A stretch of 38,096 nt of DNA from an uncultured Clostridia bacterium (GCA_944390345.1 CALXPP010000017.1:1-38096); one strand, 5' to 3'; counted from the stretch's first letter, positions 9,036 through 18,523 are shown. Made by a program: numbers and translations. The notes: a model not told the origin generated them from the sequence alone.

Positions 9036-10728
9036 ATGAAACTAAAAAAACTATTACCTTACTTTATTTTAATTACCTTTTTTTCTGCTTTAGCTTCTTT
9101 CTTTACTGTAATAGCTCCTCTTTTACTTGGAAGAATTATAGATATTTTATTTAACTTAGAATTTTCTGATTTTTTTTCTGAAAGCTCTAAACTTTTTAAA
9201 ATTTATCTAATTATTTTCTTGAGCTATTTTTTGCAAAACGAATTACTAGTTCATTTTTCAGCTAATATTTGCAAAGAGCTTAGAAATTCCATTTTTAAGA
9301 AAATTAATAAATTAGAGCTATACTCTTTAAATTCAATTTCCTATGGTGCAGTACTCAATAATTTTTCTATTGATATTGAAAACATTTTTTCTGCAATTTT
9401 ACAAGCAATTCCAAAACTTACTGGTGGTATTATTATAGTAATAGCTACATTATATTATATGTTTAATTTAAATATTGTTTTAACAATTTGTTTAGTACTA
9501 ATTACACCTTTGGTTTATCTTCTATCTAGATTTATTACCAAAAATTCTAATCAGCTTTTTAAAGAAAGAGCTCATATTTTAGATGAATTAAATAGTTTTA
9601 CAGAAGAAATCATTAAAAATAGTAAGCTTGCACAAAATTTTAATTATTATGAATTTTTAGAAAAAAAATTCTCTACTTTAAACAATAAATTGTATAAAAC
9701 TGGAAGAAAAGCTCAATTTTATTCTTCTTTAGCCAATCCTTCTACTCGTTTAATTTCAAATCTTAGCTATTGTCTTATTGGAATACTTGGGCTTTATCTA
9801 GTTTCTTTAAATAAAATTACTCTTGGTACAGTTACTACTTTTTTGCTTTACTCAAATATTTTTACTAGACCTTTTAATGAATTTACTTCTGTACTAACAG
9901 AGATACAATTAGGAAAAACTTCTTTTTTTAGAATTAAAAATTTTATAAATATACAAGAAGAAGCTTCAAAAATAAAACTATTACCTCTTCCTATGGACAC
10001 AAAATTTAAAGGAGAAATTGAATTTAAAAATGTTAGTTTTTCTTACAATAAGACTCAAAAAGTTTTAGAAAATATCAGTTTTCACATTTTACCTGGAGAG
10101 CATTTTGCAATAGTAGGAAAAACAGGCTCACGGAAAAACCACTTTAGTTAATTTACTAATGCGTTTTTACGAAATAGATAGTGGAGATATATTAATTGAT
10201 GGTATAAATATAAAAAATATTGATAAAAAGCTTTTAAGAAAAAATATTGGTATGGTACTCCAAGATACAAAACTTTTCACTGATACTATAGAAGACAATA
10301 TTTCCTATGGCAGTCCTAAAGCAAATTTTAAAGAAGTTTACAAAGCTTCTAAATTATCATATTCAAATAATTTTATTCAAAATCTTCCGGAAGGATATGG
10401 GACTTATATTTCTCAAGATACTCTCTCTAGCGGTGAAACTCAGCTTATTACAATAGCCAGAATGTTTTTGTACAATCCTTCTATTTTAGTATTAGATGAA
10501 GCTACTAGTAATGTAGACTTATTAACAGAACAAGCAATACAAAAAAGTCTTAAAACTCTGATGAAAGATTCTACATCACTTATTATTGCTCATAGACTTT
10601 CTACTATTGTAAATTCTGATACTATTTTATTTATGGAAAATGGAAAAATTCTTGAACAAGGCTCTCATAAAGAACTTTTAGAAAAAAAAGGTAAATATTT
10701 TGAGCTTTATAATAGTCAATTTATTTAA
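9036..10728 (+). CDS. ABC exporter subunit B, read through a +1 shift at CGG
   Basis: Partner of the preceding subunit. It is open from the ATG at 9036 to codon 366, which is CGG (10131-10133); staying in frame ends six codons later. Skipping the C at 10131 and reading GGA AAA ACC gives a continuous 563-residue protein, close to the 568 of subunit A. The skip rebuilds Walker A exactly (GKTGS-GKTT). Beyond it lie the Q-loop (LQDTKLF), a degenerate signature (LSSGETQL), Walker B with catalytic Glu (ILVLDEATS) and the switch His (AHRLS). In a heterodimer this subunit supplies the Walker motifs of the competent ATP site, so recoding is needed for any active transporter. A pseudogene is the alternative, but the intact motifs downstream and two matching cases argue against it. 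Confidence 0.85.
10125..10140 (+). other. +1 recoding site, CGG in Walker A (ABC subunit B)
   Basis: Codons GGC TCA CGG AAA AAC. Family alignment demands GSGKT here, obtained as GGC TCA (C) GGA AAA ACC. The extra base is the C at 10131. The context CGGAAAA is shared with the sites in priA and pepP. Confidence 0.8.
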
Positions 10729-10777
10729 TATGTTTTATAGATAATTTTATCTACCAGCACTAAAACTTACAAACTAC

Positions 10778-10814
10778 AAAAAAGCTTTATGAATTTTTTC
10801 ATAAAGCTTTTTTT
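10778..10814. terminator. bidirectional intrinsic terminator
   Basis: Hairpin AAAAGCTTTATGAA / TTCATAAAGCTTTT with flanking A- and T-runs. It lies between the convergent ABC operon and spoIVA. Confidence 0.9.
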
Positions 10815-10821
10815 ACAAAGT

Positions 10822-12300
10822 TTAAAGAATTATACAAATTAATCCACCGCTTCCTTCGTTCACAATTCTTTCTAAAGTTTCTCTAAGTTTTCCTTGTGCT
10901 TCTTCTGGCATTTTTGAAAGTTTATTTTGTAATCCCTCATTTACTAGCTCGTGTAAATTCTTTCCAAAAATATTAGATTCCCAAATTTTCTTAGGATCAT
11001 TTTCAAACTCTGATAAAAGATATTTTACTAAATCCTCTGATTGTTTTTCACTTCCAACAATAGGAGAAACCTCTGTTTCAGTATTTATTTTTATCATATG
11101 GATAGAAGGAGCTTTTGCTTTTAATCTCACACCAAATCTTTGCCCTTGTTTTACAATTTCTGGCTCTTCTAAAATTAAATCATCTATTCCTGGAGATACT
11201 ATTCCATAACCTCTTTCATCTACTTCATGCAGAGCATAAGACAGTTTATCGTATTTTTTCTTTATACTTGCAAGCTCATTCATACAAGAAAAAAGTTCAC
11301 CTTCATTTTTTATTTGTACACCTGTTATGTTAGTTAACATATTATAAAATAAACTCTCTTCTAGTTCTGCTTTTATACTAACTATTCCACTACCTAAGTT
11401 TACTTCTTCTAAATCCACTTTCTTTATATATTCGCAATTTTCTAAACTTCGGTATTCGTTTTGTAAGTCTTTTATTTTAGAAGTTTTTTCAAATGTTGTT
11501 TTAACAATACCAAATAAATTTTGTTTTAGTTCATTTTTATTATCTAGGCTACTTATCCATCTAGGATAGCTAATTTGTACTCTTTCTATTGAAAATTCAT
11601 ATAAAAGCTGTGAAAAAATTTCATTTATATCTTCTAAATTTAATTCTAAACAATTTATTGGTATTACTGTTGCCTTGTATTTATCCGATAAATTCTGCGC
11701 TAATTCTATGCTATACATATCTTTTGGATTTTGGCAATTTAACAAAACAATAAATGGTTTGTTGTATTCTTTAAGTTCTTCTATTACTCTACTTTCTGCT
11801 TCTATATATTCATTTCTTGGTATATCTGTAATACTTCCATCTGTAGTTACAACAATTCCAACGGTAGAATGTTCTGTAATAACTTTTTTTGTTCCAAGTT
11901 CTGCTGCTGTTTCAAAAGGAATTTCTTCTTCTGACCAAGGTGTTTTTACCATTCTAGGCATATTTTCTTCTAAATAGCCTAGAGCTGGATTAACTAAATA
12001 CCCTACACAGTCTACAAGTCTTGCTTTCATTTTTATATTTTCTTTTAGAGTTATTTCTACTGCCTCATTTGGAATAAATTTCGGCTCTGTTGTCATTATT
12101 GTTTTTCCACTTGCACTTTGTGGAAGTTCATCTATAGCTCTTTCTTTTTTATAATTATTTTCGATATTTGGAAGTACTAAAAGCTCCATAAATTTTTTTA
12201 TAAAAGTTGATTTTCCTGTTCTTACTGGTCCTACAACTCCTATATAAATATCACCTTGCGTCCTTTTTGCAATATCTTGATATATTTCTAAATTTTCCAT
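10822..12300 (-). CDS. spoIVA: stage IV sporulation protein A (coat morphogenetic ATPase)
   Basis: 492 residues, the normal family length. SpoIVA hydrolyses ATP to polymerise on the outer forespore membrane and forms the base layer of the spore coat. The N-terminal P-loop reads GVVGPVRTGKSTFIKKFM (Walker A GPVRTGKST). The conserved GKTIMTTEPKFIPNEAVEI and the long middle and C-terminal domains are all present. The protein ends in GLICIIL, a hydrophobic tail that fits the membrane-anchoring C-terminus of the family. Its Walker A codons are uninterrupted (aca gga aaa tca). A mother-cell sigma-E-like promoter is visible upstream. Confidence 0.96.
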   Translation of the reverse strand: MENLEIYQDIAKRTQGDIYIGVVGPVRTGKSTFIKKFMELLVLPNIENNYKKERAIDELPQSASGKTIMTTEPKFIPNEAVEITLKENIKMKARLVDCVGYLVNPALGYLEENMPRMVKTPWSEEEIPFETAAELGTKKVITEHSTVGIVVTTDGSITDIPRNEYIEAESRVIEELKEYNKPFIVLLNCQNPKDMYSIELAQNLSDKYKATVIPINCLELNLEDINEIFSQLLYEFSIERVQISYPRWISSLDNKNELKQNLFGIVKTTFEKTSKIKDLQNEYRSLENCEYIKKVDLEEVNLGSGIVSIKAELEESLFYNMLTNITGVQIKNEGELFSCMNELASIKKKYDKLSYALHEVDERGYGIVSPGIDDLILEEPEIVKQGQRFGVRLKAKAPSIHMIKINTETEVSPIVGSEKQSEDLVKYLLSEFENDPKKIWESNIFGKNLHELVNEGLQNKLSKMPEEAQGKLRETLERIVNEGSGGLICIIL

Positions 12301-12341
12301 AAAAAAATACCCCCTGTTTATCTTTGTACATCTTTTAATAA

Positions 12342-12369
12342 AATGTATTCAAAGGGTATTTATTTATGA
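12342..12369 (-). promoter_or_regulatory. candidate sigma-E promoter of spoIVA
   Basis: On the minus strand, TCATAAA, 13-base spacer, AATACATT. This is close to the Bacillus sigma-E pattern (KMATATT, about 14 bases, CATACAHT), and spoIVA belongs to the sigma-E regulon in studied spore formers. The GGGGGT ribosome site follows. Confidence 0.5.
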
Positions 12370-12392
12370 CTTTTATTTGAAAATTTTTATAT

Positions 12393-13361
12393 TTATTTTA
12401 CTCTTACTAGTAACATACATTGACTGGCTGCTACTCCATTACTATCTGCTGGCATACCATTATTCCATTTTGAATAAGTACCAACAGCAAAATACCAAGA
12501 GCTACTTAAATCTCCATTTAAAAAGCATGAAGAACTAGAACTAGATATAGCTAAACCTCCAAATGTTTTCCCTCCTGTTAGCTTTATATCTAAAAGATTA
12601 GCACCTAAATTTGTAGTACCAGAGATATTCTCTGTAACACTTAATGGATTCGTAGTTTGTGTCCATCTATTGTATCTATTTGCCTTAAAAGTTCTATCTG
12701 TTAAGCTTGTATCGTACATTAGTAAAAACTCAAATTTTGAAGATAATTTATATTTAGCTTCATTAGTTTCTAATTCTACTAAAGCACTATAAGAATCTTT
12801 GGAAGTTTTATTGTTTTTTGCATTACTCGGGTTAAATAAACCATTAGTTCCATTTATATTTTGATATAGCAAGCACTTCCAATAGGCATCTCCCTTGTAA
12901 TATAAAACCTCATAGCCTGCTGTATCTATAGAAACAGAAGCACTACCTATTTTCCCACCATATAGCAAATATTCATTAAGATCAAAGTTTTTCCCCGCAA
13001 TATCATTATCTATATCTATTATTATATCATTACTAAGTTGATATTTTCTATCTGAAGTACAAGTGTATATTTTTCCGTTTTTTGAAAATGTATTTCCTGT
13101 ACCAATCAAAGAAAATTCTTTTGCATTTGAAATAGGAATAACTTCATCTTCTGCTACAAATTTTTCATTGTATTTTGAAGATTGATCCATTGCTGTAGCT
13201 GAATATATTGTTCTTAGCTCAGTTGTAGCTTGAATTTGAGCTTGGTTTCTTCTAGACACTATTGTATATGCTCCTAACATAAACATTAGAAAAAATAGCA
13301 TTGAAAGCATTACAAATAGAGATATCGCTCCTCTTTGGCTACTAAGTTTTTTCTTTTGCAT
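12393..13361 (-). CDS. pseudopilin-like surface protein
   Basis: 322 residues, no exact family recognised. The N-terminus has a short basic leader (MQKKKLSSQRG), then a hydrophobic helix (AISLFVMLSMLFFLMFML) with an adjoining amphipathic stretch (SRRNQAQIQATTELRTIY), the layout of Tad/type IV pilin-like proteins. A middle region resembles repeats of secreted surface proteins (ISNAKEFSLIGTG; YQLSNDIIIDIDND). The C-terminal half is Ser/Asn/Thr-rich and ends in a beta-rich segment (SSWYFAVGTYSKWNNGMP; MLLVRVK). A prepilin-type peptidase gene lies about 7.4 kb away and could process it. No other pilus gene is in the window. It has its own promoter and good codon bias. Surface display or adhesion is inference. 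Confidence 0.6.
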   Translation of the reverse strand: MQKKKLSSQRGAISLFVMLSMLFFLMFMLGAYTIVSRRNQAQIQATTELRTIYSATAMDQSSKYNEKFVAEDEVIPISNAKEFSLIGTGNTFSKNGKIYTCTSDRKYQLSNDIIIDIDNDIAGKNFDLNEYLLYGGKIGSASVSIDTAGYEVLYYKGDAYWKCLLYQNINGTNGLFNPSNAKNNKTSKDSYSALVELETNEAKYKLSSKFEFLLMYDTSLTDRTFKANRYNRWTQTTNPLSVTENISGTTNLGANLLDIKLTGGKTFGGLAISSSSSSCFLNGDLSSSWYFAVGTYSKWNNGMPADSNGVAASQCMLLVRVK

Positions 13362-13403
13362 CCTCTTTCCTCTTCTCTAATTTTAATATTATTCTTTATT
13401 ATA

Positions 13404-13432
13404 ATATTATCTAAAAAAGCAAACTTTATCAA
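13404..13432 (-). promoter_or_regulatory. promoter of the pseudopilin-like gene
   Basis: Minus strand TTGATA, 17-base spacer, TAATAT, upstream of an AGGAAAGAGG ribosome site. The rest of the 13362-13542 divergent gap is AT-rich. I could not identify a convincing forespore promoter for the ger operon in it. Confidence 0.5.
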
Positions 13433-13542
13433 TAATATTTATATTACATTTTAATTACAAACTTTTCTTTAAACTACTATTATTAGAATATTTTTTCAAA
13501 AATTACAAATACTACAAAAAATCAAATTTTTTAGGAGTAATT

Positions 13543-15204
13543 ATGAAGATTCTAGATACTTTATTTGAATATAAACCAAAAAATGAATATAATTTTTTAT
13601 TACCTAATTCTAGTAATAATGAAATTGAAGAAAATACAGAAATTACAAATTTATATCCAAGTATTTCTGTTAATTTAGATTTTTTAAAAGTAAAATACAA
13701 TTTACTTATAAATAGTGATATAAATATTAGAAATTTTACTCTTACTTTAAAAAGCAAAGAATTCTCAGCTGCACTTATCTATATAGATGGTATTGTAGAT
13801 AGTGCTTCGATAAACACTTCCATATTAAATCCTTTACTTTTAAGAAATTCTATTACCATGAATCCTTATCATGCCTCTACTGCGGTTAGTAAAAATATTT
13901 CTGTAAAAAGAGTAAAAAAATTTAATTTAGAAGATTTTTTATATAATAGTTTAATTCCACAAAATAGTATAACAAAAGTAAAAACTTTTAATGAATTAAT
14001 TGAAAAAGTAAACGCTGGTTTTTGCGTACTTTTAGTAGATACTCTAAACTTAGCATTTGCAATAGAATCAAAAAAAATTCCAGGAAGAAGTATTGATACT
14101 GCTAAAAATGAAACAGTAATTCAGGGATCTCAAGAATCCTTTGTAGAAAATATAAGAAGCAATACTGCCCTTATAAGAAAAATTATAAATAACGAAAACC
14201 TTATAATAGAAAATGCAAAAGTTGGAAAAATAACAAACACACAAGTTGCTATTTGTTATATGAAAAATATAACAAACAATGATTTGGTAGCAGAAGTAAA
14301 ATATCGTATTCAAAATTTAGAATTAGATGCTTTAATATCTTCTGGAGAGCTTCAGCAACTAATTAAAGATAATCCTGCTCGTTTTATGCCACAACTAATT
14401 TCTACTGAAAGACCAGACAAAACCTCTGAAGCTCTACTTAATGGTAAAGTCGCTATACTAGTAAATGGCTCTCCTTATGCTCTTATTGCTCCAGCTGTTT
14501 TAATAGATTTTTTGGAATCTCCAGAAGATAATAATTTAAACTTTCATTTAAGTAATTTCTTAAGATTTCTTCGTGGTATTGCATTTATTTTTGCAATATT
14601 TTTACCTGGATTATATGTAGCTATTACTAATTTTCACCAAGAGTTAATTCCATCTGAGCTATTATTTGCAATTTCTAGTGCCAGAGAATCCATACCATTT
14701 CCTGTTATTTTCGAGATTTTAATAATGGAAATTTCTTTTGAATTAATTCGTGAAGCAGGTCTTAGAGTATCTTCTTCTTTTAGCAATACCATTGGAATTA
14801 TTGGTGCATTAGTTTTAGGAGAAGCTGCTGTAAATGCTAATATTGTAAGTCCTATTCTTATAATTATTGTTGCTTTTACTGGAATATGTGGTTTTGCAAT
14901 TCCAGACTTTTTACTTAGCTTTTCTATTAGAATTTTTAGATTTATGTATATTATTCTTGGATATTTAGCAGGTTTTTTAGGAATTGCTGTAGGCTTTTAT
15001 TTACATTTTATATATTGGGCTAGTATAAAGTCTTTTGGTGTATCTTACTTTTCTCCGTATATTCCAGTTTCAGATTATACTAAAAACTCAGATTATCACT
15101 TAAAAGCTATCTGGAAAAGAGAAAATCGTAATAGAAATTTAAATACGAAAAGACCTCATAAGGAGAAAAAAATAAGTATGAAATGGAGGAAAAAAGATAA
15201 ATAA
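13543..15204 (+). CDS. gerKA: spore germinant receptor subunit A (GerA family)
   Basis: 553 residues. A-subunit of a GerA-type nutrient receptor in the inner spore membrane. The N-terminal soluble half (1-330) includes the usual SEL-like motifs of the family (GFCVLLVDTLNLAFAIESKK; PGRSIDTAKNETVIQGSQES). Four to five membrane helices follow (about 335-500), including ELIREAGLRVSSSFSNTIG and GALVLGEAAV, both diagnostic for GerA/SpoVAF proteins. The C-terminal tail is basic. The start has TTAGGAG upstream. Its stop overlaps the next start by one base (TAATG), so translation is probably coupled. The gerK names follow clostridial usage; the ligand is unknown. Confidence 0.93.
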   Translation: MKILDTLFEYKPKNEYNFLLPNSSNNEIEENTEITNLYPSISVNLDFLKVKYNLLINSDINIRNFTLTLKSKEFSAALIYIDGIVDSASINTSILNPLLLRNSITMNPYHASTAVSKNISVKRVKKFNLEDFLYNSLIPQNSITKVKTFNELIEKVNAGFCVLLVDTLNLAFAIESKKIPGRSIDTAKNETVIQGSQESFVENIRSNTALIRKIINNENLIIENAKVGKITNTQVAICYMKNITNNDLVAEVKYRIQNLELDALISSGELQQLIKDNPARFMPQLISTERPDKTSEALLNGKVAILVNGSPYALIAPAVLIDFLESPEDNNLNFHLSNFLRFLRGIAFIFAIFLPGLYVAITNFHQELIPSELLFAISSARESIPFPVIFEILIMEISFELIREAGLRVSSSFSNTIGIIGALVLGEAAVNANIVSPILIIIVAFTGICGFAIPDFLLSFSIRIFRFMYIILGYLAGFLGIAVGFYLHFIYWASIKSFGVSYFSPYIPVSDYTKNSDYHLKAIWKRENRNRNLNTKRPHKEKKISMKWRKKDK

Positions 15205-16313
15205 TGGGTGTTCAATTAAGTAAAAAAGAATGTATATTTTTTATTTGCCTTATACTGTTTAATAAACTAATTTTAAGCTTTCCTTCCCTTCTTATATCTG
15301 TAACTGGCACTGGTACAACAATAAATTTAATTTATATAGGAATTATAGCACTTGTATTTATTAGTATTATTAATAAAGGCTTTAAAAATTTTCCGAATTC
15401 TGATATTCTAGATATTTCTAAAATTCTAGGTGGGAAAACTTTAAAAACAATAATTGGAATAATATATATGCTACTATTTTTTACTATTTTAATAACTTTT
15501 TTAAACGATTTTACTAATCTATTAAAAAGTATATATTATCAAAATTCTCCAACTATATTTATTTTATTATTTTTTATAATTGGAATTCTTATTTCTAACT
15601 TAATTGGTTTTAATTCAATTATAAAAATGATTAATTTACTATTTCCAATTATTTTAATAAGTATATTTATATCTTTTATAGGTACTATAGATAATTTTAC
15701 TTTAGATAAGCTAACCCCTATTTTTGGCTATAACTATAAAACTACTTTTTTAGATGGATTAGTTAATATTTTTACTTTTAGTTTTATTGGTTTTTACTAT
15801 TTTTTGCAACCTCTTCTTAAAAAACCGGAAGATTTTAAAAAAATTAATTATATATCTTTTTTTATCTCTTTTGGATTACTTTTTATAACAATATGCTCTA
15901 TATTAACTCTTCTTCCAGTTGCTAGTACTGGAATTACTATAAATCCATTATATATTCTCTCTCGAGATGTAAGCTTTAGCGTATTTTTACAAAGATTAGA
16001 TGCTCTATTTATTTTATTTTGGATTTTAGCTCTGCTTTGTTACTTAAGTAGTCTTGTATTTTTTATAAATATTATTTTTTCTAAAGTTTTTAATGTTTTA
16101 GATATAAAGATGCCTTCATATTTAATATGTATGCTTTTACTTGCTTGCTCTTTATACCCTTTTAATATTGGTTTAATAGAATTTTTAGAAAACATAGTTC
16201 TTAAATATGCAATAATATCTATTGTATTTATTTTAGGTCCTATAATTTTAATCCTAGGTAATATAAAATTTCGAACCAAAAGTAGAAAGGAGCTAAATAA
16301 AAATGTATTTTAA
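15204..16313 (+). CDS. gerKB: spore germinant receptor subunit B (GerB family permease)
   Basis: 369 residues, about ten membrane helices, APC-transporter fold of the spore germination permease family. The opening VQLSKKECIFFICLIL and the loop GGKTLKTIIGIIYMLL fit family patterns. The B subunit carries the germinant-binding pocket in studied receptors. It overlaps the A gene by one base and the C gene by 11, as in most ger operons. The C-terminal tail is short and basic. Assignment is secure from position plus topology. Confidence 0.92.
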   Translation: MGVQLSKKECIFFICLILFNKLILSFPSLLISVTGTGTTINLIYIGIIALVFISIINKGFKNFPNSDILDISKILGGKTLKTIIGIIYMLLFFTILITFLNDFTNLLKSIYYQNSPTIFILLFFIIGILISNLIGFNSIIKMINLLFPIILISIFISFIGTIDNFTLDKLTPIFGYNYKTTFLDGLVNIFTFSFIGFYYFLQPLLKKPEDFKKINYISFFISFGLLFITICSILTLLPVASTGITINPLYILSRDVSFSVFLQRLDALFILFWILALLCYLSSLVFFINIIFSKVFNVLDIKMPSYLICMLLLACSLYPFNIGLIEFLENIVLKYAIISIVFILGPIILILGNIKFRTKSRKELNKNVF

Positions 16314-17451
16314 AAAATTAAAAATATATTTTCTTTATATTTTATTTGCAATAATTCTACTTTTTCTTCTTACAGGTTGCTATGATGCTACTAGTGTAGA
16401 AAATTTATATTATGCTGTAGCCATAGGTATAGATTCCATAGACAATTCTGATAATATAAATTTAAGTGTTCAGATTGCTCAAAATTCTTCTAGTTCAGGA
16501 GATACTAATCAATCTACTGAACAGAAAATATATAAAGTAGAATGTGTTTCTATTGATTCTGGAATAAATATATTAAATAATTATTTAAGCAAAGAAATAG
16601 ATCTTTTAAATTGCTCTGCTATAATTTTTTCTGAGGATATTGCTAAAAAAGGTATAATATCATTTGTAAATACTCTGCAAAACAATGTTGAAATTCGTCC
16701 TAATTGCAATATTATTATAAGCAGTAAAACATCCTATGAATTATTAGAAAAAATATCCAATAGTGGCGAAAATTTTTCTGCACGAGCTTTTGAATATATA
16801 ATTAGCTCTGCAAAATTTACAGGATATACTTTAGATGCTGATTTTAATCAATTTTTTACAAATATGAATAGTGCTAATGAAAGTGCTCTTGCAATTTACG
16901 CTACTGTAGATGAAAATTCTGTTCAAAATACTGGAATTGCTATTTTTAGAAATGATTATATGGTAGGACATACAGATACTGAAGGAGTAATTAGCCATCT
17001 AATCTTAGAAAACAAATTAAAATCTAGTACAATAAATATCCCATCACCTTTTAAAGAGGATGAAACTATTGATTTATCTATAAGTTTTTTAAAAAACACA
17101 GAAATAGATGTAAATATTGTAAATAATAATCCTTATATAGAATGCGATATTTATTTAACTGCAAATATTATTACTTCTGATGAAGCTTCAGATTACTCTT
17201 CTATGGAAAATATAGCTAAACTAGAAAACAACTTAAATAGATATATCGAAAATATTGTTTCTGAATATCTTTATTTAACTTCAAAACAATATTCTTGTGA
17301 TACTATTTCTTTTGGAGAAAAACTATCTAAAAAATATAAGACTTTAGATGAATTTAAAAAAGTTAACTGGGATACTATTTATAAAGATTCTTTTTTTAAT
17401 GTAAATGCTCATTGCAAAGTTTTATCTAGTAGCCTAATTACAAAACAATAA
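16303..17451 (+). CDS. gerKC: spore germinant receptor lipoprotein subunit C (GerC family)
   Basis: 382 residues. Lipoprotein signal: hydrophobic helix then LLTGC, with the acylated Cys near residue 26. The conserved opening after it (YDATSVENLYYAVAIGID) matches the Ger(x)C family (usually WD..EL....AIGID), although the first residues are atypical. The three-domain extracellular region continues to the end, with the family element EIDLLNCSAIIFSEDIAKKG. It overlaps gerKB by 11 bases, and its ribosome site AAAGGAG lies inside that gene. Confidence 0.92.
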   Translation: MYFKKLKIYFLYILFAIILLFLLTGCYDATSVENLYYAVAIGIDSIDNSDNINLSVQIAQNSSSSGDTNQSTEQKIYKVECVSIDSGINILNNYLSKEIDLLNCSAIIFSEDIAKKGIISFVNTLQNNVEIRPNCNIIISSKTSYELLEKISNSGENFSARAFEYIISSAKFTGYTLDADFNQFFTNMNSANESALAIYATVDENSVQNTGIAIFRNDYMVGHTDTEGVISHLILENKLKSSTINIPSPFKEDETIDLSISFLKNTEIDVNIVNNNPYIECDIYLTANIITSDEASDYSSMENIAKLENNLNRYIENIVSEYLYLTSKQYSCDTISFGEKLSKKYKTLDEFKKVNWDTIYKDSFFNVNAHCKVLSSSLITKQ

Positions 17452-17466
17452 AAGGAGTTAAATTTT

Positions 17467-17634
17467 ATGACTTTCATATCTATAATTTTTTTTGTATATT
17501 GCTTTTTAAAAAGCTTTTACTATGGTTTATATGAAATTAAAAATAACAATTCTTTCACTGGAAAATTCTTTTGTATCATTTCTGTTCTAGTATTTATTTT
17601 TTCTATATCCATGCTTATTCTCTATCGTATATGA
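17467..17634 (+). CDS. small two-helix membrane protein closing the ger operon
   Basis: 55 residues, starting ATG ACT TTC and ending CGT ATA TGA. An AAGGAG ribosome site lies just upstream, and the gap after gerKC is only 15 bases. Two hydrophobic helices (about residues 3-19 and 33-53) flank a short polar loop (EIKNNNSFTGK). Several Bacillus ger operons carry a small two-helix D subunit that tunes receptor function, and position and topology fit that role. Sequence similarity to those proteins cannot be judged here. A strong terminator follows directly. Confidence 0.7.
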   Translation: MTFISIIFFVYCFLKSFYYGLYEIKNNNSFTGKFFCIISVLVFIFSISMLILYRI

Positions 17635-17646
17635 TTGTTTTATAAC

Positions 17647-17690
17647 GCCCCAGAAGCATAAAAATACACTTTCTGGGGCATTTTTGTTTA
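17647..17690 (+). terminator. intrinsic terminator of the ger operon
   Basis: GC-rich hairpin GCCCCAGAA / TTCTGGGGC followed by ATTTTTGTTT. It is the strongest hairpin in this AT-rich window. Confidence 0.92.
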
Positions 17691-17767
17691 ATAATTCTGC
17701 CTTTTTCTTATTCAATTATTGCTAACTCATATTAATTACAAATTTTATATATTTTTAAATTTAACTA

Positions 17768-17796
17768 TTGCATTTTTAAAATATCTCGTGTATAAT
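17768..17796 (+). promoter_or_regulatory. promoter of tRNA-Trp
   Basis: TTGCAT, 17-base spacer, TATAAT, ending 23 bases before the mature tRNA. It lies in the 17635-17947 gap between genes, which otherwise holds the ger terminator, the tRNA and its terminator. Confidence 0.75.
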
Positions 17797-17819
17797 AGAA
17801 AAAGATTTAAGGGGCATAT

Positions 17820-17893
17820 AGGGGTGTAGTTCAATGGTAGAATAAGAGTCTCCAAAACTCCTGATGAGAGTTCGATTCTTTCCACCCCTGCCA
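17820..17893 (+). tRNA. tRNA-Trp (anticodon CCA)
   Basis: Acceptor AGGGGTG pairs perfectly with CACCCCT, discriminator G, and CCA is encoded. The D arm is GTTC/GAAT. The anticodon loop is CTCCAAA with anticodon CCA, on a stem with one terminal mismatch. The T arm is GAGAG/CTTTC with loop TTCGATT. 74 bases. Confidence 0.95.
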
Positions 17894-17924
17894 AAAAGCT
17901 AGATTAAAATATCTAGCTTTTTTC
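17893..17924 (+). terminator. intrinsic terminator after tRNA-Trp
   Basis: AAAAAGCTAGAT / ATCTAGCTTTTTT hairpin starting at the tRNA 3' end, with a T-rich tail. Confidence 0.85.
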
Positions 17925-17947
17925 TTTTATATTAAAAAGGAGTCTCT

Positions 17948-18523
17948 ATGTTTCAAAAATATTTAACTTACTATTTTCTTCTACTTATACTTTCTATTCT
18001 TATATGTAGTTTTATTTTACCTTTTCTATTTCAAAAAAATATTAAATTTCCTCAAACTTCCTCTGATTTTATCTGGCCTACTCCAAATTATTTTACTATT
18101 ACTTCTAAATACGGTCCCAGAAAAGCTCCAGCTGGCGGTGCTTCTACCTTTCATTCTGGTATTGATATTGGTGCTCCAGAAGGAAGTAATATTTTATCTA
18201 TTTGTGATGGATATATTAGCTTTACTGGTTTTAAAGGTGCTGGTGGATATACTATTATAGTATCTGCTCCACCTTATCAAATTTCCTATTGCCATTTAAA
18301 TCCTGAATTTGAAGTTTCTGTAACAGAATTTGTATATAAAGGCGAAAAAATTGCTAAAGTAGGTCCTAAATATGTTAAAGAAACATCTAATAATCCTTAC
18401 AGAGATTCTACTGGTAATGCTACTAATGGTGCAACTACTGGTCCACATCTACATCTAACCATAAGAGAAAATAATTTAGCTATTAATCCATTACAATTTT
18501 TTTCAAATATAATTGAACAATAA
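17948..18523 (+). CDS. M23 family (LytM-type) peptidase, membrane-anchored
   Basis: 191 residues. One membrane helix (about 8-29) is followed by an extracytoplasmic LytM domain. Metal-site motifs are intact: FHSGIDIGAP (HxxxD) and GPHLHLTI (HxH), with YGPRKAPAGG before them. Such enzymes cut peptide cross-bridges in peptidoglycan. The catalytic residues look complete, so it is probably an active endopeptidase, unlike the SpoIIQ-type degenerate members. The ribosome site is AAAGGAG. It stands alone between two terminators. Confidence 0.9.
   Translation: MFQKYLTYYFLLLILSILICSFILPFLFQKNIKFPQTSSDFIWPTPNYFTITSKYGPRKAPAGGASTFHSGIDIGAPEGSNILSICDGYISFTGFKGAGGYTIIVSAPPYQISYCHLNPEFEVSVTEFVYKGEKIAKVGPKYVKETSNNPYRDSTGNATNGATTGPHLHLTIRENNLAINPLQFFSNIIEQ

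Noticed and set aside
10159..10728. A separate small ABC ATPase gene starting at ATG 10159
   Set aside because: It would lack Walker A and has no ribosome site. It is the in-frame continuation of subunit B after the shift.
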